A DNA stretch of 64,000 nt from the NCBI RefSeq assembly GCF_040581485.1, contig NC_090128.1:28054931-28118930 (forward strand), read 5' to 3'. Each line of letters starts with the position of its first letter. The first letter of the stretch is position 1. Both the position numbers and the translations under genes were made by a program. Below, piece after piece: positions 23,021 to 35,000 of this stretch. Below the pieces are notes generated by a model. The model made no database searches, was not told the origin of the DNA, and saw only the letters and a program-made list of their open reading frames with translations. This stretch comes from Linepithema humile (taxonomy: Eukaryota; Arthropoda; Insecta; Hymenoptera; Formicidae).

Positions 23021-23349
23021 TAATAATCAGTCCGCGTTTTTATGGCAAAAACTGCATGCCAGTGCTGCACGTCGCGCCGCCCACCGGCGCGTGGCGCGCG
23101 CCACCATTCACATTAGCCATTGTTCATTAATCGCTGTCATCTCGTGCTCGTCGTGAATGGTTTGCTTGTTACTTTTGGGCCTTTGGTTTTCGTCTATCGT
23201 GCCTATTTTCTGAAGTCAATCCACCTAGATTACGTGTCGAGCGAGGAATCCTAGCGAAAAGAGGTATTTTTATTTTACCCATATATATATATTTTTTTTG
23301 CACTTTTAGCCGGTGCAAAAGATTTATTGTTGAATTTCAATATATCTAT

Positions 23350-23492
23350 GGGCTTGTTCGTTTTAGCTGCACTGGGGCAGCTCTGGGTCTACTCTAAACA
23401 AGATAATACAGGACAAACTATTTATCTATCCTGTATTGTCCTGTGTAGAGCAGACCCAGAGCAGCCCCAGTGTAGCTAAAACGAACAAGCCC
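23350..23492. mobile_element. Palindromic MITE GGGCTTGTTCGTTTTAGC, 143 bp
   Basis: Near-perfect hairpin with TAT on both sides. The same insertion is at 41529-41671 and 45625-45767 in copies B and C. Confidence 0.8.
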
Positions 23493-24444
23493 TATTTCAC
23501 ATCCCGACAAGTCTCAAGTAAGACGCGACTTGAGAGCACAACTTTTCGTGTTTTTCATGCACCGAATTGCGAAATAACCTCAATCTAATATCAAAGATTT
23601 CCCAGTGTTAAATCTCAGAAAATTTTTGATACTTATAATTAAGGTTATATTTTATAGAACATTCTATGCGCGCGGTCACAAATAAAATTTGCTTTGATAT
23701 TAAAAAACATTTTTTAGATTAATGAGATGAAGCACGAAAAAGCTTAATGTTCTTATAAGAAATAACATGACTATGAAATATACAAGTATTAAGATCCGTT
23801 TTTAAGAAGTGACTATTAAATACTACTACTATAAAAACTATTTCGTAAAGTATTGTTTTCATGTCTGCAGAATTACTTATTTTATATTATCAATGAAATG
23901 ATGTCTTAGGAACTCATTTAAGTAGTACTTAACATAAATAATTTTAAAGAAACGACTATATATTCGTTCGACTTTATATGTTTCGTAGTTCTTTTTGTGT
24001 TTATTGAATCCTCTCTCCCATACTTGCACTTCATATTTTTCGCTACATATCATGCTTTCTCACTATTGCAAATATGCAGTCTTGTTATGTACACTTTTTA
24101 ATTCCGTTGTTTATATTTTAGTAAGTATTTAAAATTATTTAAAATATTTCAAAGAAATCAGACCTTTTTCATAAACATTTCCAAATATAAACAGATTCTA
24201 AATGTACATAAAATAAATCTAGCGCTATTTAACACTCTCTAGAATCTCTTGTGTGATTATTAAAAATATATAAAAATTAATAACAATTAAAGTTTAGTGT
24301 TTTTTACCACCGGTCTTTTTTAATAATTTATATTTTGTATTTTGTCATTACTGGCAATTATATATTTTTTGCGTGGCAGTTTATATCGATAAATTCGCAC
24401 AAGGCTATTATAATGAAGAGTAATACAAATTAGTAAATGCGCAG
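23493..24444. other. CMC copy A leader, noncoding
   Basis: AT-rich and repeated almost unchanged in copies B and C. No ORF with recognisable content; probably untranslated leader or promoter of the transposase. Confidence 0.6.
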
Positions 24445-25129
24445 GTGACAATGAATCGAAAAAGCTTATTGAAAAATATAAGCTCCTATTCTAATCGACA
24501 TCGTCGCAGACTTCGGCAAGAAGAGATACAACTGTTATCGAAGGCATTATTGGATGACACTGATTCTTCCCCACAGACCAGTTCAAATGTAGAAGACGAG
24601 TTATTGCAAACCAACAAAAGCAGATATGATGAGATAAATCTTCAAGATAATCATTATGATAATAATGATAGTGATAATAATAATGAGGAACAGGTACAAA
24701 AGGATTGCGAAACAGAAGTGTTATGGAACGAATATGAATATGAATATCTTCACGTTCGCAAATTCAGCGATTCTGAATCTTCAGAACAAGAAGACGACAT
24801 CAATGATGAAGTAGCTAATTTGCCACAATTTCAAGAGTACGAAGAACAAGAGGGTAATGAGCCGATGAAAAAATTCCTTATTGATTGGGCAATTAGATAT
24901 CATATCAAGCATGATGCGTTATCACAATTATTAAGACGGTTACGACAGCATGAATGTACTGAATTTTCCTGTTTACCTGTAGATTCATTTAGTATTTTAT
25001 TACTTCCAATTTTCTGATTTGTATTTTTTTATTTTTGTTACACATCAAAAATATAATTTTTATGTTCTGAAAGATAAACTACAAATTAACATTTATAAAT
25101 GTTATTAATGTGTTTCATATATGTATATG

Positions 25130-25174
<45 letters not shown>

Positions 25175-28100
25175 AATATGTCATAAATCTCATCTTGTTT
25201 AAAAACTTTATAATTATAAATATATATTTTTTGGTTTATGCAATAATTCGTCTTACAATGTTGTACAATACCTAATCTCTATTTATTCCAATTGTCCCTT
25301 CCTTTTACTTATTAATTTTTTTTATTTTCTCCATCTGTTTACTTAGGTTTTTTTCTCTTTTCTTATCCTATTGGTCCACTCCATTACTTGCTTAAGTAGT
25401 TTATCATTCTCTATTCTCCATATCAGGCCATATTAGTTGTTCTTGCTTTATATCGTGTATTATTGTGCCTTCTATATATAGATAGTCTCTAGATATAGAC
25501 CGTTCTTATTTGATGACTATCTTATCGTCTTTAGATGCTAATTCGACTTTATAATTGGTTTATATATTAAGACAGTTTTAAATATGTATATATATATATA
25601 TATAAAGTAATATAGAATCACATACATATACGTATATAAAGTAATATAAAATTACATATACATGTATATAAAGTAACATAGAGTTACATACACAGGTATG
25701 TAAAGTAACATATCACATACACACATATATAAAGTAATATAGAATTACATATACACGTATATAAAATAACATAGAATCACATACAAACACGTATATAAAG
25801 TAATATAGAATCACATATACACACTTATATAAAGTAATATAGAATTACATATACACGTATATAAAGTAACATAATATTACATACATACATATATAAAACA
25901 ACATAGAGTCACATACTACACGTATAAAAATGTTTTACATTATTTGTATATATTATTGTATAACATATTAATTATCATAAGGATAAATTATAGGGACAGT
26001 TAGAGTTGAATTAAAGCCACCTATGTAAAAATTCGTAAGTGCGTTACGAAATAAGGGATTCAAAATCACCATTGGAAAGGAAAGCCAGAATTTTCTATCA
26101 TTTCCTATCTATCATTTTAAGCAGGGCCGGCTCACGTCTCGCCGCACCGCGCCAAGCCAGGCTAGACCTCGAGCGGCTGGAGCGTTTCTCTCGACGTGCT
26201 CTCATTAGTCTCGATCATCGCCGTCGTCCTTCCATGTTTTACGTCTTCTTTTGCTTGCCCGGCTTTCCTTGTAACAGCCAAGGACACCTAAAAGCGAAGA
26301 ATAAAAATAACGGATTATTTGCGAACAGTTCCGCGTCATTAATTATCAAAAAAAGTTGTCTGTCGTACATATTAAACCTTATTAAAAAAGCTATTGTATA
26401 CAGGGTGTCCGGTAATTGCTGAATCACCTCTCGGGTGTAGGTAGAGCGGGTTAAACCGAATAGAAAAGTCCTCTACTGTTTTGCGATTTTCGCAATAATT
26501 AATGAGAAATTAATTAAAGAAGATCGGCCAATTTCCGCGTAAAAATATTATTCGTAAGTTTCTATGATACATTACAAATTCAGCGATTCTGAATCTTCAG
26601 AACAAGAAGACGACATCAATGATGAAGTAGCTAATTTGCCACAATTTCAAGAGTACGAAGAACAAGAGGGTAATGAGCCGATGAAAAAATTCCTTATTGA
26701 TTGAGCAATTAGATATCATATCAAGCATGATGCGTTATCACAATTATTAAGACGGTTACGACAGCATGAATGTACTGAATTTTCCTGTTTACCTGTAGAG
26801 TCACGCGGACACTTCTGCAAACACCTAAAAAAACTACATTACGAGATGTTCCATCAGGAATATATTTCCATCTTGGTTTAACAAGTGGCATATTAAAAAT
26901 ACTATCCCGGGTAACCGGGGACCTTACAGATTGCATTAATTTGCAACTTAGTGTTGATGGACTACCACTTTGGAAATCAATGCCGGATCAGCTGTGGCCA
27001 ATTTTAGCATCTGTAATACCGTACAGAAATGTTTTCACTGTTGGAATTTATTGTGGAAAAGAAAAACCTGCCTCGGCAAATAATTTTTTTGAAGATTTAG
27101 TAGAAGAAGCTAAAATATTATGTTCAGACGGAATTATATTCACAATGGTCGACATTTCCCTTGCTATATATTTCAACTGATATGTGATACACCAGCAAAG
27201 TCCTTTGCATTAAGCGTAATATCACATACGGGCTACAGAAGTTGCACAAAATGCACAGTTGAAGGAGATTACATTAAAAACCGAATTTGTTTTCCACGCT
27301 TTGGCGCACCGCAAAGAACAGATAAAGATTTTAAAAATAAAACTGATGAATCATATCATAAAGACGGCATTACATGCAATCTATTGGAAATACCAAATTT
27401 TGGCCCCGTTACGAATGTACCCGAAGATTACATGCATCTAGTTTGTTTGGGAGTTACTCGTAAATCGTTAAACTTATGGTTATATGGTGACTTAAAATAT
27501 CGTCTTCGACTTCTTATACAGCAGCAAATATCAGCACGCTTAGAAAACGAGTTGTTACCATGCCTTCCAATTGAATTTGGACGAAAACCAAAGTCGCTAA
27601 GATATGCTAGAATGTGGAAAGCTACGGAATATCGCCAATTCTTGTTGTACACGGGCCCTATAGCTTTAAAATCAAAGTTGCGATCTGATCTGTATAATCA
27701 TTTTGTATCTTTGCACGTGGCTGTAAGAATAATGTGCTGTGAAAAATTACACTCTCTTTTACCATATACACAACAGCTGCTAGAACATTATGTTTCTTCT
27801 TTCGCAAAATTGTATGGAAATCACAATGTCTCGCACAATGTCCACGGGCTCGTACACCTTGTCGAGGATGTCGAAAAGTTTGGTCCTTTAGATGGTTTTA
27901 GCGCATATAAATTTGAAAATTATATGCAGACATTGAAAAGATTTGTAAGAAAACCCAATCAGCCCTTACAGCAAATTGTACGACGAATAGCTGAAATGGA
28001 AAACAACACAGTTATCATTAAGGCTTCGGTGGAAACTGAATTCAAAGTTGATCTCAAATCAAAGCATAACACTGGACCTCTTATTGCACATTGTAGTGAC

Positions 28101-28445
28101 CCCCAATACAAATGTATAAGACGTGGAAATGTGACGCTAAAGGCAGGCAACAATGCAAATTGCTGCTGTGGTTTAAGTTGTGGGAAAATTGTTCTTATAG
28201 AAAACATAGCATATTGTTTGCAACTAAAGAGTTTCGTAATTATAGGACGAGAATTTCTTCATCGAGATGACGTTTATAAACAACCTTGCAACTCTTCATT
28301 AATTGGAATATATGCAGTACATACTCTATCAGAATTACAAATATGGTCTTTACAAAAAGTTGTCATGAAATATGTCAAAATTACACTTGCAAAAAACAAT
28401 TTTGCTGTATTTCCTTTATTGCATACTGATATAAATGCCATTTGA
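24445..28445 (+). pseudogene. tnp2-like (CMC/CACTA) transposase, copy A, interrupted
   Basis: Would cut and paste the element. The N-terminal exon (24445-25017) starts MTMNRKSLLKN, is basic then strongly acidic, and ends DWAIRYHIKHDAL...TEFSCLPVD. The family continuation (RTLLQTPKKT) is only at about 26807, because about 1.6 kb is inserted and a 225-bp block (24759-24983) is repeated at 26575-26799. In the second block Trp is TGA (about 26704), and the frame shifts entering RTLL. Next come SVDGLPLWKS (first Asp), IYCGKEKPASANNF, a frame break at about 27130-27150, ICDTPAKSFAL (second Asp), GYRSCTKC, NVPEDYMHLVCLGV, RMWKATEYRQFLLYTGP and SHNVHGLVHLVEDV with FENYMQTLKRFVRKP. It ends 28445. Same lesions in copy C; likely non-functional. 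Confidence 0.8.
25018..26574. repeat. Insertion in the transposase: TA tract, minisatellite, half MITE
   Basis: Contains a TA run (25133-25172), and a minisatellite of about 30-35 bp units (TATATAAAGTAATATAGAAT plus CACATACAC, about ten copies, 25585-25935). A GC-rich patch (26039-26290) of unknown origin follows, then one arm of the CAGGGTGTCC MITE (26401-26540). All of it is also in copy C. Confidence 0.75.
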
Positions 28446-28464
28446 ATGTAGATCTCCAAAAATA

Positions 28465-30867
28465 ATGTCACCGTCGGAACATGATTATTATGCCGTCATC
28501 GAGTTTTCCGATGGATTGCAACTAATACCAAGCAATTGGTTAAATGAGGACATGTCAATGGCTCGATGGCCCACTTTGACAAATGTACAGCGCTACGAAA
28601 AGGCTATTCGGAACATGGAACCACCTAAGGAATTATGGACGAACATTCCAGTTATAAAAATAATAGCCAAGGATTGTAAGTATAAATTCTTAATAATTTA
28701 TGCAATATATTGCACATTCTTCTTCTTTGACGCAGATTTTTTATTGCTAAAATAATATTCACATATTTTCTATGGCATTGGTTTCCGAGTGATAAGTGCG
28801 TATTTCTGCAATAGAATAACGTTTCGCAAACTACAATATAAAGTGCCAATTCCTTTAAACAACGGAAGCCTTTAATATTTAATATGCATTTATATTTTTT
28901 ATATATATAAAATATTTATATAATTAATTCTTATTTATAGCATCGTATGAGAAAGCTAAGGCCAAGCTGAAAGATGCAGAATTATTAACGGATTTTGATA
29001 ACGATTCAGACGCAAGAGCGGACAAGTCAAAGCGATCTAGAAAAAAGAGAGCACGAATGAGCAATAGCAGCAGCGACGAGGAAGAATTCAATGGAACAGA
29101 AGTTCAATTAGACCCTTTTCCCCATCCTCCTCAAACCATCAATTCAAAGACTCCTATTAACATTTACAAGGCAAAGAAAGAGAAAGGTAAAATAAAATAA
29201 TTTGGAGTAAAAAATATAAATTCGTCAGATTTATGCAGAAATTTTATAAATACTAATCGCGCGCAGGTTAATTATTAATTTTATTTGAAATTATTAAGTT
29301 GCGTGACAAGATTCCTCAATCATAAGTTATACTATACAATTTTGTAGTATTATAAAAACATAAAATATAGATGTCTTTTATTTATTACTTGTTAAGATTC
29401 CCATTATTCCTAAAATAATGAATATATTTCCTTTTAATTTCCAGCTGTTTTGATAAAAAATGGTAATCAACGCTTGGCCATAAATGATACAACGCCGCAG
29501 ATAACAAATGATATACCAGTCTTCAATAAATCTCCTTGTACTTCACAAAGCATACCAGCGAAAAAAAGTACAGAGAATTATTTATATTCTTAAAACAAAC
29601 TTTTCTTTCTGGTTTTTTATGTTGAAATAAGTTTTTTTCTGTTTTTGCTTCCTTACAGAATTGCCAAATGAACCGAGTTATGCATCCAATAACGGAAGTA
29701 TCAATTCGCAGGATACATTATCGAATAAATATGCAAGAAAAAATACGGAATTTGCAAGAAATCAAAATAGTCCTGGTACCGTTGTACGTCACATTCATTC
29801 TCATGCAGCTGAAAATCAAGCTACGAATGTAATAACGTCAGAACCAACTTTGAATATTGATGACAATATTATTTTTGATTTTCCCGAATTCGAACAACAA
29901 AAAGAAAATGCATCTCCTTTGATAGACTATTCGCCAATAAGTCATATATTTAATAATAATCAAAGTAAGCAAACTTATATTTTATTAGAATGTATCTTTT
30001 TTTTATTAAAGAAACAATTTTTAAAGTATTTCTTTTTAATTATTATAGGTGTGAACGTGTTTCAACGCTTTGTCGTGAGATCATTAACTAACATAAAGTT
30101 TGATATACAGAATTTGCAAAGGGAAATAAAAACAATTAGGAAGGAATCATTTGCAACATTGAATCGAAAATTTGAAGATGATCTATTAGAGGAGGAGAAA
30201 GAGAATGTACTAATAAATCTCCCTCTCAAAACTATTGATGGCGATTTACGGGAATTGGAGGAGAACTTGACAAACAAGGAATTCAGAAGTCAAGTTATAA
30301 AAGAGCTTCTGCAAACCGGTGGAAAGACATTAAAACATATGTCCCTACAGTTAATGCGTAAATTGTTTTCCGACGACTTGGCAGAACAATTTAGTTGGGT
30401 TGGTGGCAAAAAGAAAGAAGTTTTCTCAGACTTGCGTATTTGTAAAGCAATTTTGTGTGAGTTTTCTACTTTTCATTGTACTACTCGACAAAAAAATTCT
30501 GCATAATTATACAAATATGCATCAATTTTGGCCCAGAATAATAATGCATAAATGTGCAATCTAAATAAAAATAGTATTTAGTATTTGTATAATTATGCAT
30601 AATTTCATATAATTATGTATAATTATTCTCGGCTAAAACCGCATACATATTTTTAGCATATAATTGTGCATAATGTTGTATAGCTTTTCCCAAATACCAT
30701 TTTTTTTTATTAATACATCTTATTTAAATAATATATAATTTCCAGATGTGGTCGGCAAACGATTTACAGGTGCAACCGAGAATGATATTGCTGCACCAAT
30801 AAAAACTTGGCTAGCACACGCCAAAGAACGCGCTAATAGCGCAAAAAATAAAAAAAAAGTAAATTAA
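28465..30867 (+). CDS. DUF4806-type accessory protein of the CMC element, six exons
   Basis: Second gene of the transposon. Exons: 28465-28675 (Met of MSPSEHDYYAVIEF; an earlier Met at 28435 overlaps the transposase end), 28941-29186, 29445-29567, 29659-29964, 30049-30456 and 30746-30867, with GT/AG borders and phases that join without a stop. Order: start region with DGLQLIPSNWL; basic KSKRSRKKRARM followed by an acidic Ser/Glu stretch; Asn/Ser-rich linker; heptad-like helix around NLQREIKTIRKESF; then LMRKLFSDDLAEQFSWVGGKKKEVFSDL resembling DUF4806; and a C-terminal IKTWLAHAKERANSAKN. From memory DUF4806 proteins are common in hymenopterans with no established role. DNA or end binding is my inference. 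Only exon 1 survives in copy C. Confidence 0.72.
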
Positions 30868-31651
30868 AAAACTTAGTTGTTAAGATCATACAAGTATACC
30901 GTAATTTTTTTTTTGAACGACATTTAATTTACTAACATTTTTTTTGCATTTTCTCGAAAAGTTTAGTTGCGGCATTAATTTTGCTCATTGTGATAATAAT
31001 TTATTTTAATCGTTTTATAATGACAACGTTAATAGAAAAACTATACTATGTTATTTTATGATGGTCGATATATATAAAGTGTATAACGATTGTTAAATTT
31101 TAAATGTTTACATTATATAAATAAATAGAAAAATATACTGTAATTAATTTTTATTATTAGATATGCATCGGCATATCTACATTGCATGGGTTGAATGTCT
31201 TTTACAGAATGTGAACATGTTATACGCGTTAAGGATGTTATAATAATATTAAGAAATTCTTTCAATATATCTCAGAGTATCTTCATATTATTAGAACATT
31301 ACTTTTAATATATATATATATATATTAAAAAAAATATATATATAATGTGCACATTCTATATAAAGACATTCAATCCATACATTGTGACCTTACCCATATG
31401 CTTAGAATATTCTCCGCATATACTAAGCATATTGTCCATATATATCCAGAATATTCCTTGAATATGGCCAGGATTTTTTTCGAATATCGCCAGTATATAC
31501 TCAGGATTAGAAAATAGCGGACATTTGGTCATTCCCAGATTATACTGTGTGAGAATATCCCAGGATATGTTTTGAATATTCTAAGAATATCATTAATTTC
31601 CCGGTCAAATATCCTACGAACATTGTCAGAATATCCAAATGCTATCTGGGT
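30868..31651 (+). mobile_element. CMC copy A 3' end: inverted repeat and ATATTC subterminal repeats
   Basis: A diverged inverted pair (TGGGTTGAATGTCTTTTACAG near 31189, complement near 31355) surrounds a TA tract. From 31395 there are about a dozen ATATTC/GAATAT motifs, often as imperfect palindromes, up to the terminal TGCTATCTGGGT. Confidence 0.7.
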
Positions 31652-32077
31652 GATGTGCGGATAAAGGTTATCAGAAACTGTCTGAGTATGATACAACAGA
31701 TATGATATAACAAATTCTTTTTTAGCCACTTCAGTATCTAATCTATGTATCTTTTGCTCTTCATCGATTCTTTTTCATTTATTTTTAGTTAACATATCAT
31801 TTATTCTTTGTATATCATAGAAATAAAAATATAAGAGTAATGTCATATTGAGAGAGAACTAAAATTGGAAGATGCGTGGTTTTCCGTTTATATTTTTTAC
31901 GCTTATTTATTATGGTTTTTATAGTACATTGTAACACATGTAATTGCGTTATTGTGTATGTACCTTGTATATTTATTTGGCTTAATGTGCCGATGACAGG
32001 AAGTGTTAAATAAATAATCATAGCTTGAATACTTCTCTCGAAGTAAAAAATTTTACTCGACAGACTTGATAGACGCG
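31652..32077. other. Spacer between the transposon and the P450
   Basis: Contains the probable P450 3' UTR. No gene or repeat recognised. Confidence 0.5.
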
Positions 32078-35000
32078 TTATTGGACAATCTTCTTGAAGT
32101 ATAAGTTTATCCCGTTGCCCGCTGCCGTCAAGGTCGATCGCGGATCTAGAACGCTCTTGTGCTCCTGGGTTTGCCAGATTTCGTAAGTGTGTAGAAGCAA
32201 CGCTAAGACAACTTTAGCGTGTAGCTGACCCACCTTCATTCCTGCGAATTAATAGAGATCAAGTTAAAACATCCACTGATTTGATTGATTGATAATAACT
32301 GAAGTATTAAGTAACGATTATCAAATTTTTGTAGAATCGTGATAGCGTCTTATCAGTAAGCAGCAAACAAGTGAAATTCTTGAGTTGTGCAATAAGTAAT
32401 TTCGGGGTTTTTCCAATAAATCTGTCTATTTTTTTTGCCAGGCAAAGTGAAGTTTGATTAACATGTAAATGAGATGTTCGTTTGCCGAAGTTGTGTAATT
32501 AAGATTTGTCTGCATCGATTTTCTCAGTGTAAAAAAATGATATCATCTATTACAAATTCGAAATTACTTATAAAACTCAAGAATTAAAGCTCAAGTATAT
32601 TTAACTCTATTCAACTGCCTTCCAAAAAATTTCAAATAAAAAAAGAAAAACCTTTGAGAGAAGCGCTATTCAATTGAAAAATTGAAGTAAAAACAGTAGA
32701 AATAATTATAACTAATTAATGGAAGTTAAAATGTATGAACTTATTTTTTTCGAAAAAATATTTGTATAATTAAACGAAAATGTAGGTATAATCTTTCCTT
32801 TTTACCATAAATATAAGGTAAAAAGTGTACAAGGTGGTTCGCCAAGAACTTTAGAGAAGTTTTATAAAAGATTTTAATTTTTGCCTGCACCATTTTTTTT
32901 CTATCTTTAACAGAACAAGTGCTAGAACCCGACCGGGTTTCATGGACCACCCTGTATATTACGTTTCACCGATTATATCATCCGATTTATCGATTAGCTT
33001 GCAATATAAATCTATCTGCTTTTACCATATATGCCCCAGCAAACACCAAGTTACAGTTATATAATTGTTAGTTGTAATTTCCCACTCAACAATATAACTG
33101 TTATATAATACACGTGTTATATAACAATTATATTATTGAGTGGGAAATTACAACTAACAATTATATAACTGTAACTTGGTGTTTGCTGGGGCAGATAATA
33201 ATAAATTCTATCACGTTTTATCGATAATAATCAATTTTACAATGCTTTATTGATAATTAATTTTATCGCGCTTTATCAACTTCAATGGCGATACGATCTC
33301 TAAAGAATAAAATTCTGAATTTCTGTTCTAAATAAATTCGATATCAATTTCAATAAAGTCACGATAATTCGTCACGGTCTTTATCTTTCCTTACATTTTT
33401 TCTTTTTTATATGCTATTACTTTTTTGTTATAATATAATAATAAAAAAAATTTTTTGTGTACTTCTTACAAGAATTGTAGAACAGAATAAATTACTATTA
33501 TAATACAAATATACTACTTACCTACGCACATCCTGGGACCTAATCCGAACGGTAGGTAAACGCTCATGTCGCGGTTATTCTCAGCGAATCTGTTAGGGTT
33601 GAATACTTCCGGCGCATGCCAAAACTTCGGATCTTCACCGAGTCCGTACAGAGAAATAAATACCGGTGTTCCTTTCTCGATAATGATATCGGTGCCAGAA
33701 ATCTGAAACACATACACATTTACGCCTTTTCGATATTCTAATAAATTATTAGAATGAACAAAAAAATTTATTTCTAAGAGAGTAAACTTTATGAACAAGA
33801 TTATTTTGTAATAAATAATCCCTCTGTTAAGTTTTTCACAGTATTCAACTTCTAAACGTATAAGTTTTAAAAAATTATACTTCTCTACTATCTTAAATAA
33901 TTTTATATCAAAGTTTGCAATGATTTAGAGTTTTGAAGAAGGACATTTCGAGAAAAGTTTTTTGTTTGACATTTGCGCGAGTCAACAGCATTAATTCAAA
34001 AGGACTTTGAATCTCGACTTAAATATTTCAGAAGAGAAAGATGTCTAAATGTATGACATTTCGGACTTACTCTGTAATCCTGACGAGTGTATCTGTCGAT
34101 GGTGGACACTGGTGGATGCAACCTGAGAGCTTCGGCTATTACTTGATCAAGATACTTCATATCGTTGAACGCTTCGTACGACCAGCCGTGCTTGGCGATT
34201 GCTTGATTAATGTCCTGCCTGGCTAAGTCTTGACACTCTGGATAATTCGCTAGTTCCATCAGGGTGAAGGACATGCAGGTACTGCTCGATTCGAAGCCGG
34301 AAAATAAAGTGCCGGACTGATGCAGCAGATTTTCACCCTCAAATTCTGCAATAAACATCAGCCGATTGTAATGTATTTTTATATTATCTCTTGATTTATT
34401 TAACTGCAGTAAAATACACGGTAAAAAAAAGATCATAAAAATTATCAGAGGAAGGTCGTACAAAAAATAGGAAACGGAAAACGTAAAAGATTATACTAAA
34501 AACGTATAATAATAATATTCCGCTAACTATTGCCGAGATACAAAGAAATGAATAATAAAAAATTGAAAGCACAAATTTACTCACTGTAAACAGGATTTTG
34601 TTCGCCGTACTTGAGTTGGAGCAACGAGTCGATGAAGTCGCCTCGTTTCTCGCCGGTTTTTTCGCGATTCTCCATCGCGCTCCAGAAAACCTTACGCGCG
34701 AAGGAGAAGTCGAAAAGTATCTTCGTCCCGATCAGCTCCACCAGCTCGGGCATGAAGAACACCGTCACCAGAGCGACCATCCTCTTGAACGAGTGAAAGT
34801 ATTTGTAAACTGCAAAATTATTGCGCATGTAGCATTAAAGTTGCATCGCAATTAATGACACGACAGCCGTCTCTATCGATTGCTCTGTCGCGCATTCAGC
34901 CGTTTAATTCACAAAACTAATACCTCCGGACGAGAACTCCGTGTTCGGATGGTGAAAGGTGTCCATTTTCGTGCCGAAGGCGACGGACGCGATCAAATCG

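Larger units (their letters stand above)
22777..31651 (+). mobile_element. CMC/CACTA-like transposon copy A, main body
   Basis: It continues from 11713 across the Helitron and ends at 31651 in TGCTATCTGGGT, complementary to the ACCCAGATAGCA left end. Order: untranslated leader with two embedded palindromic MITEs (22886-23020 and 23350-23492), transposase, then a second spliced gene, then 31390-31651 with ATATTC subterminal repeats. A convincing target duplication is not visible. Superfamily assigned from the tnp2-like transposase and end structure. Confidence 0.82.

Noticed and set aside
22876..23130. 84-aa ORF repeated in copies A, B and C
   Set aside because: It crosses a palindromic MITE and GC-rich leader, has no domain, and its conservation follows from recent duplication of the whole element.
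25585..25935. Telomere- or centromere-like satellite
   Set aside because: A local minisatellite of about ten units inside a transposon insertion, duplicated only with that element.
26039..26422. 127-aa ORF in the transposase insertion (also 48305-48688)
   Set aside because: Spans a GC patch and a MITE arm; no recognisable domain.
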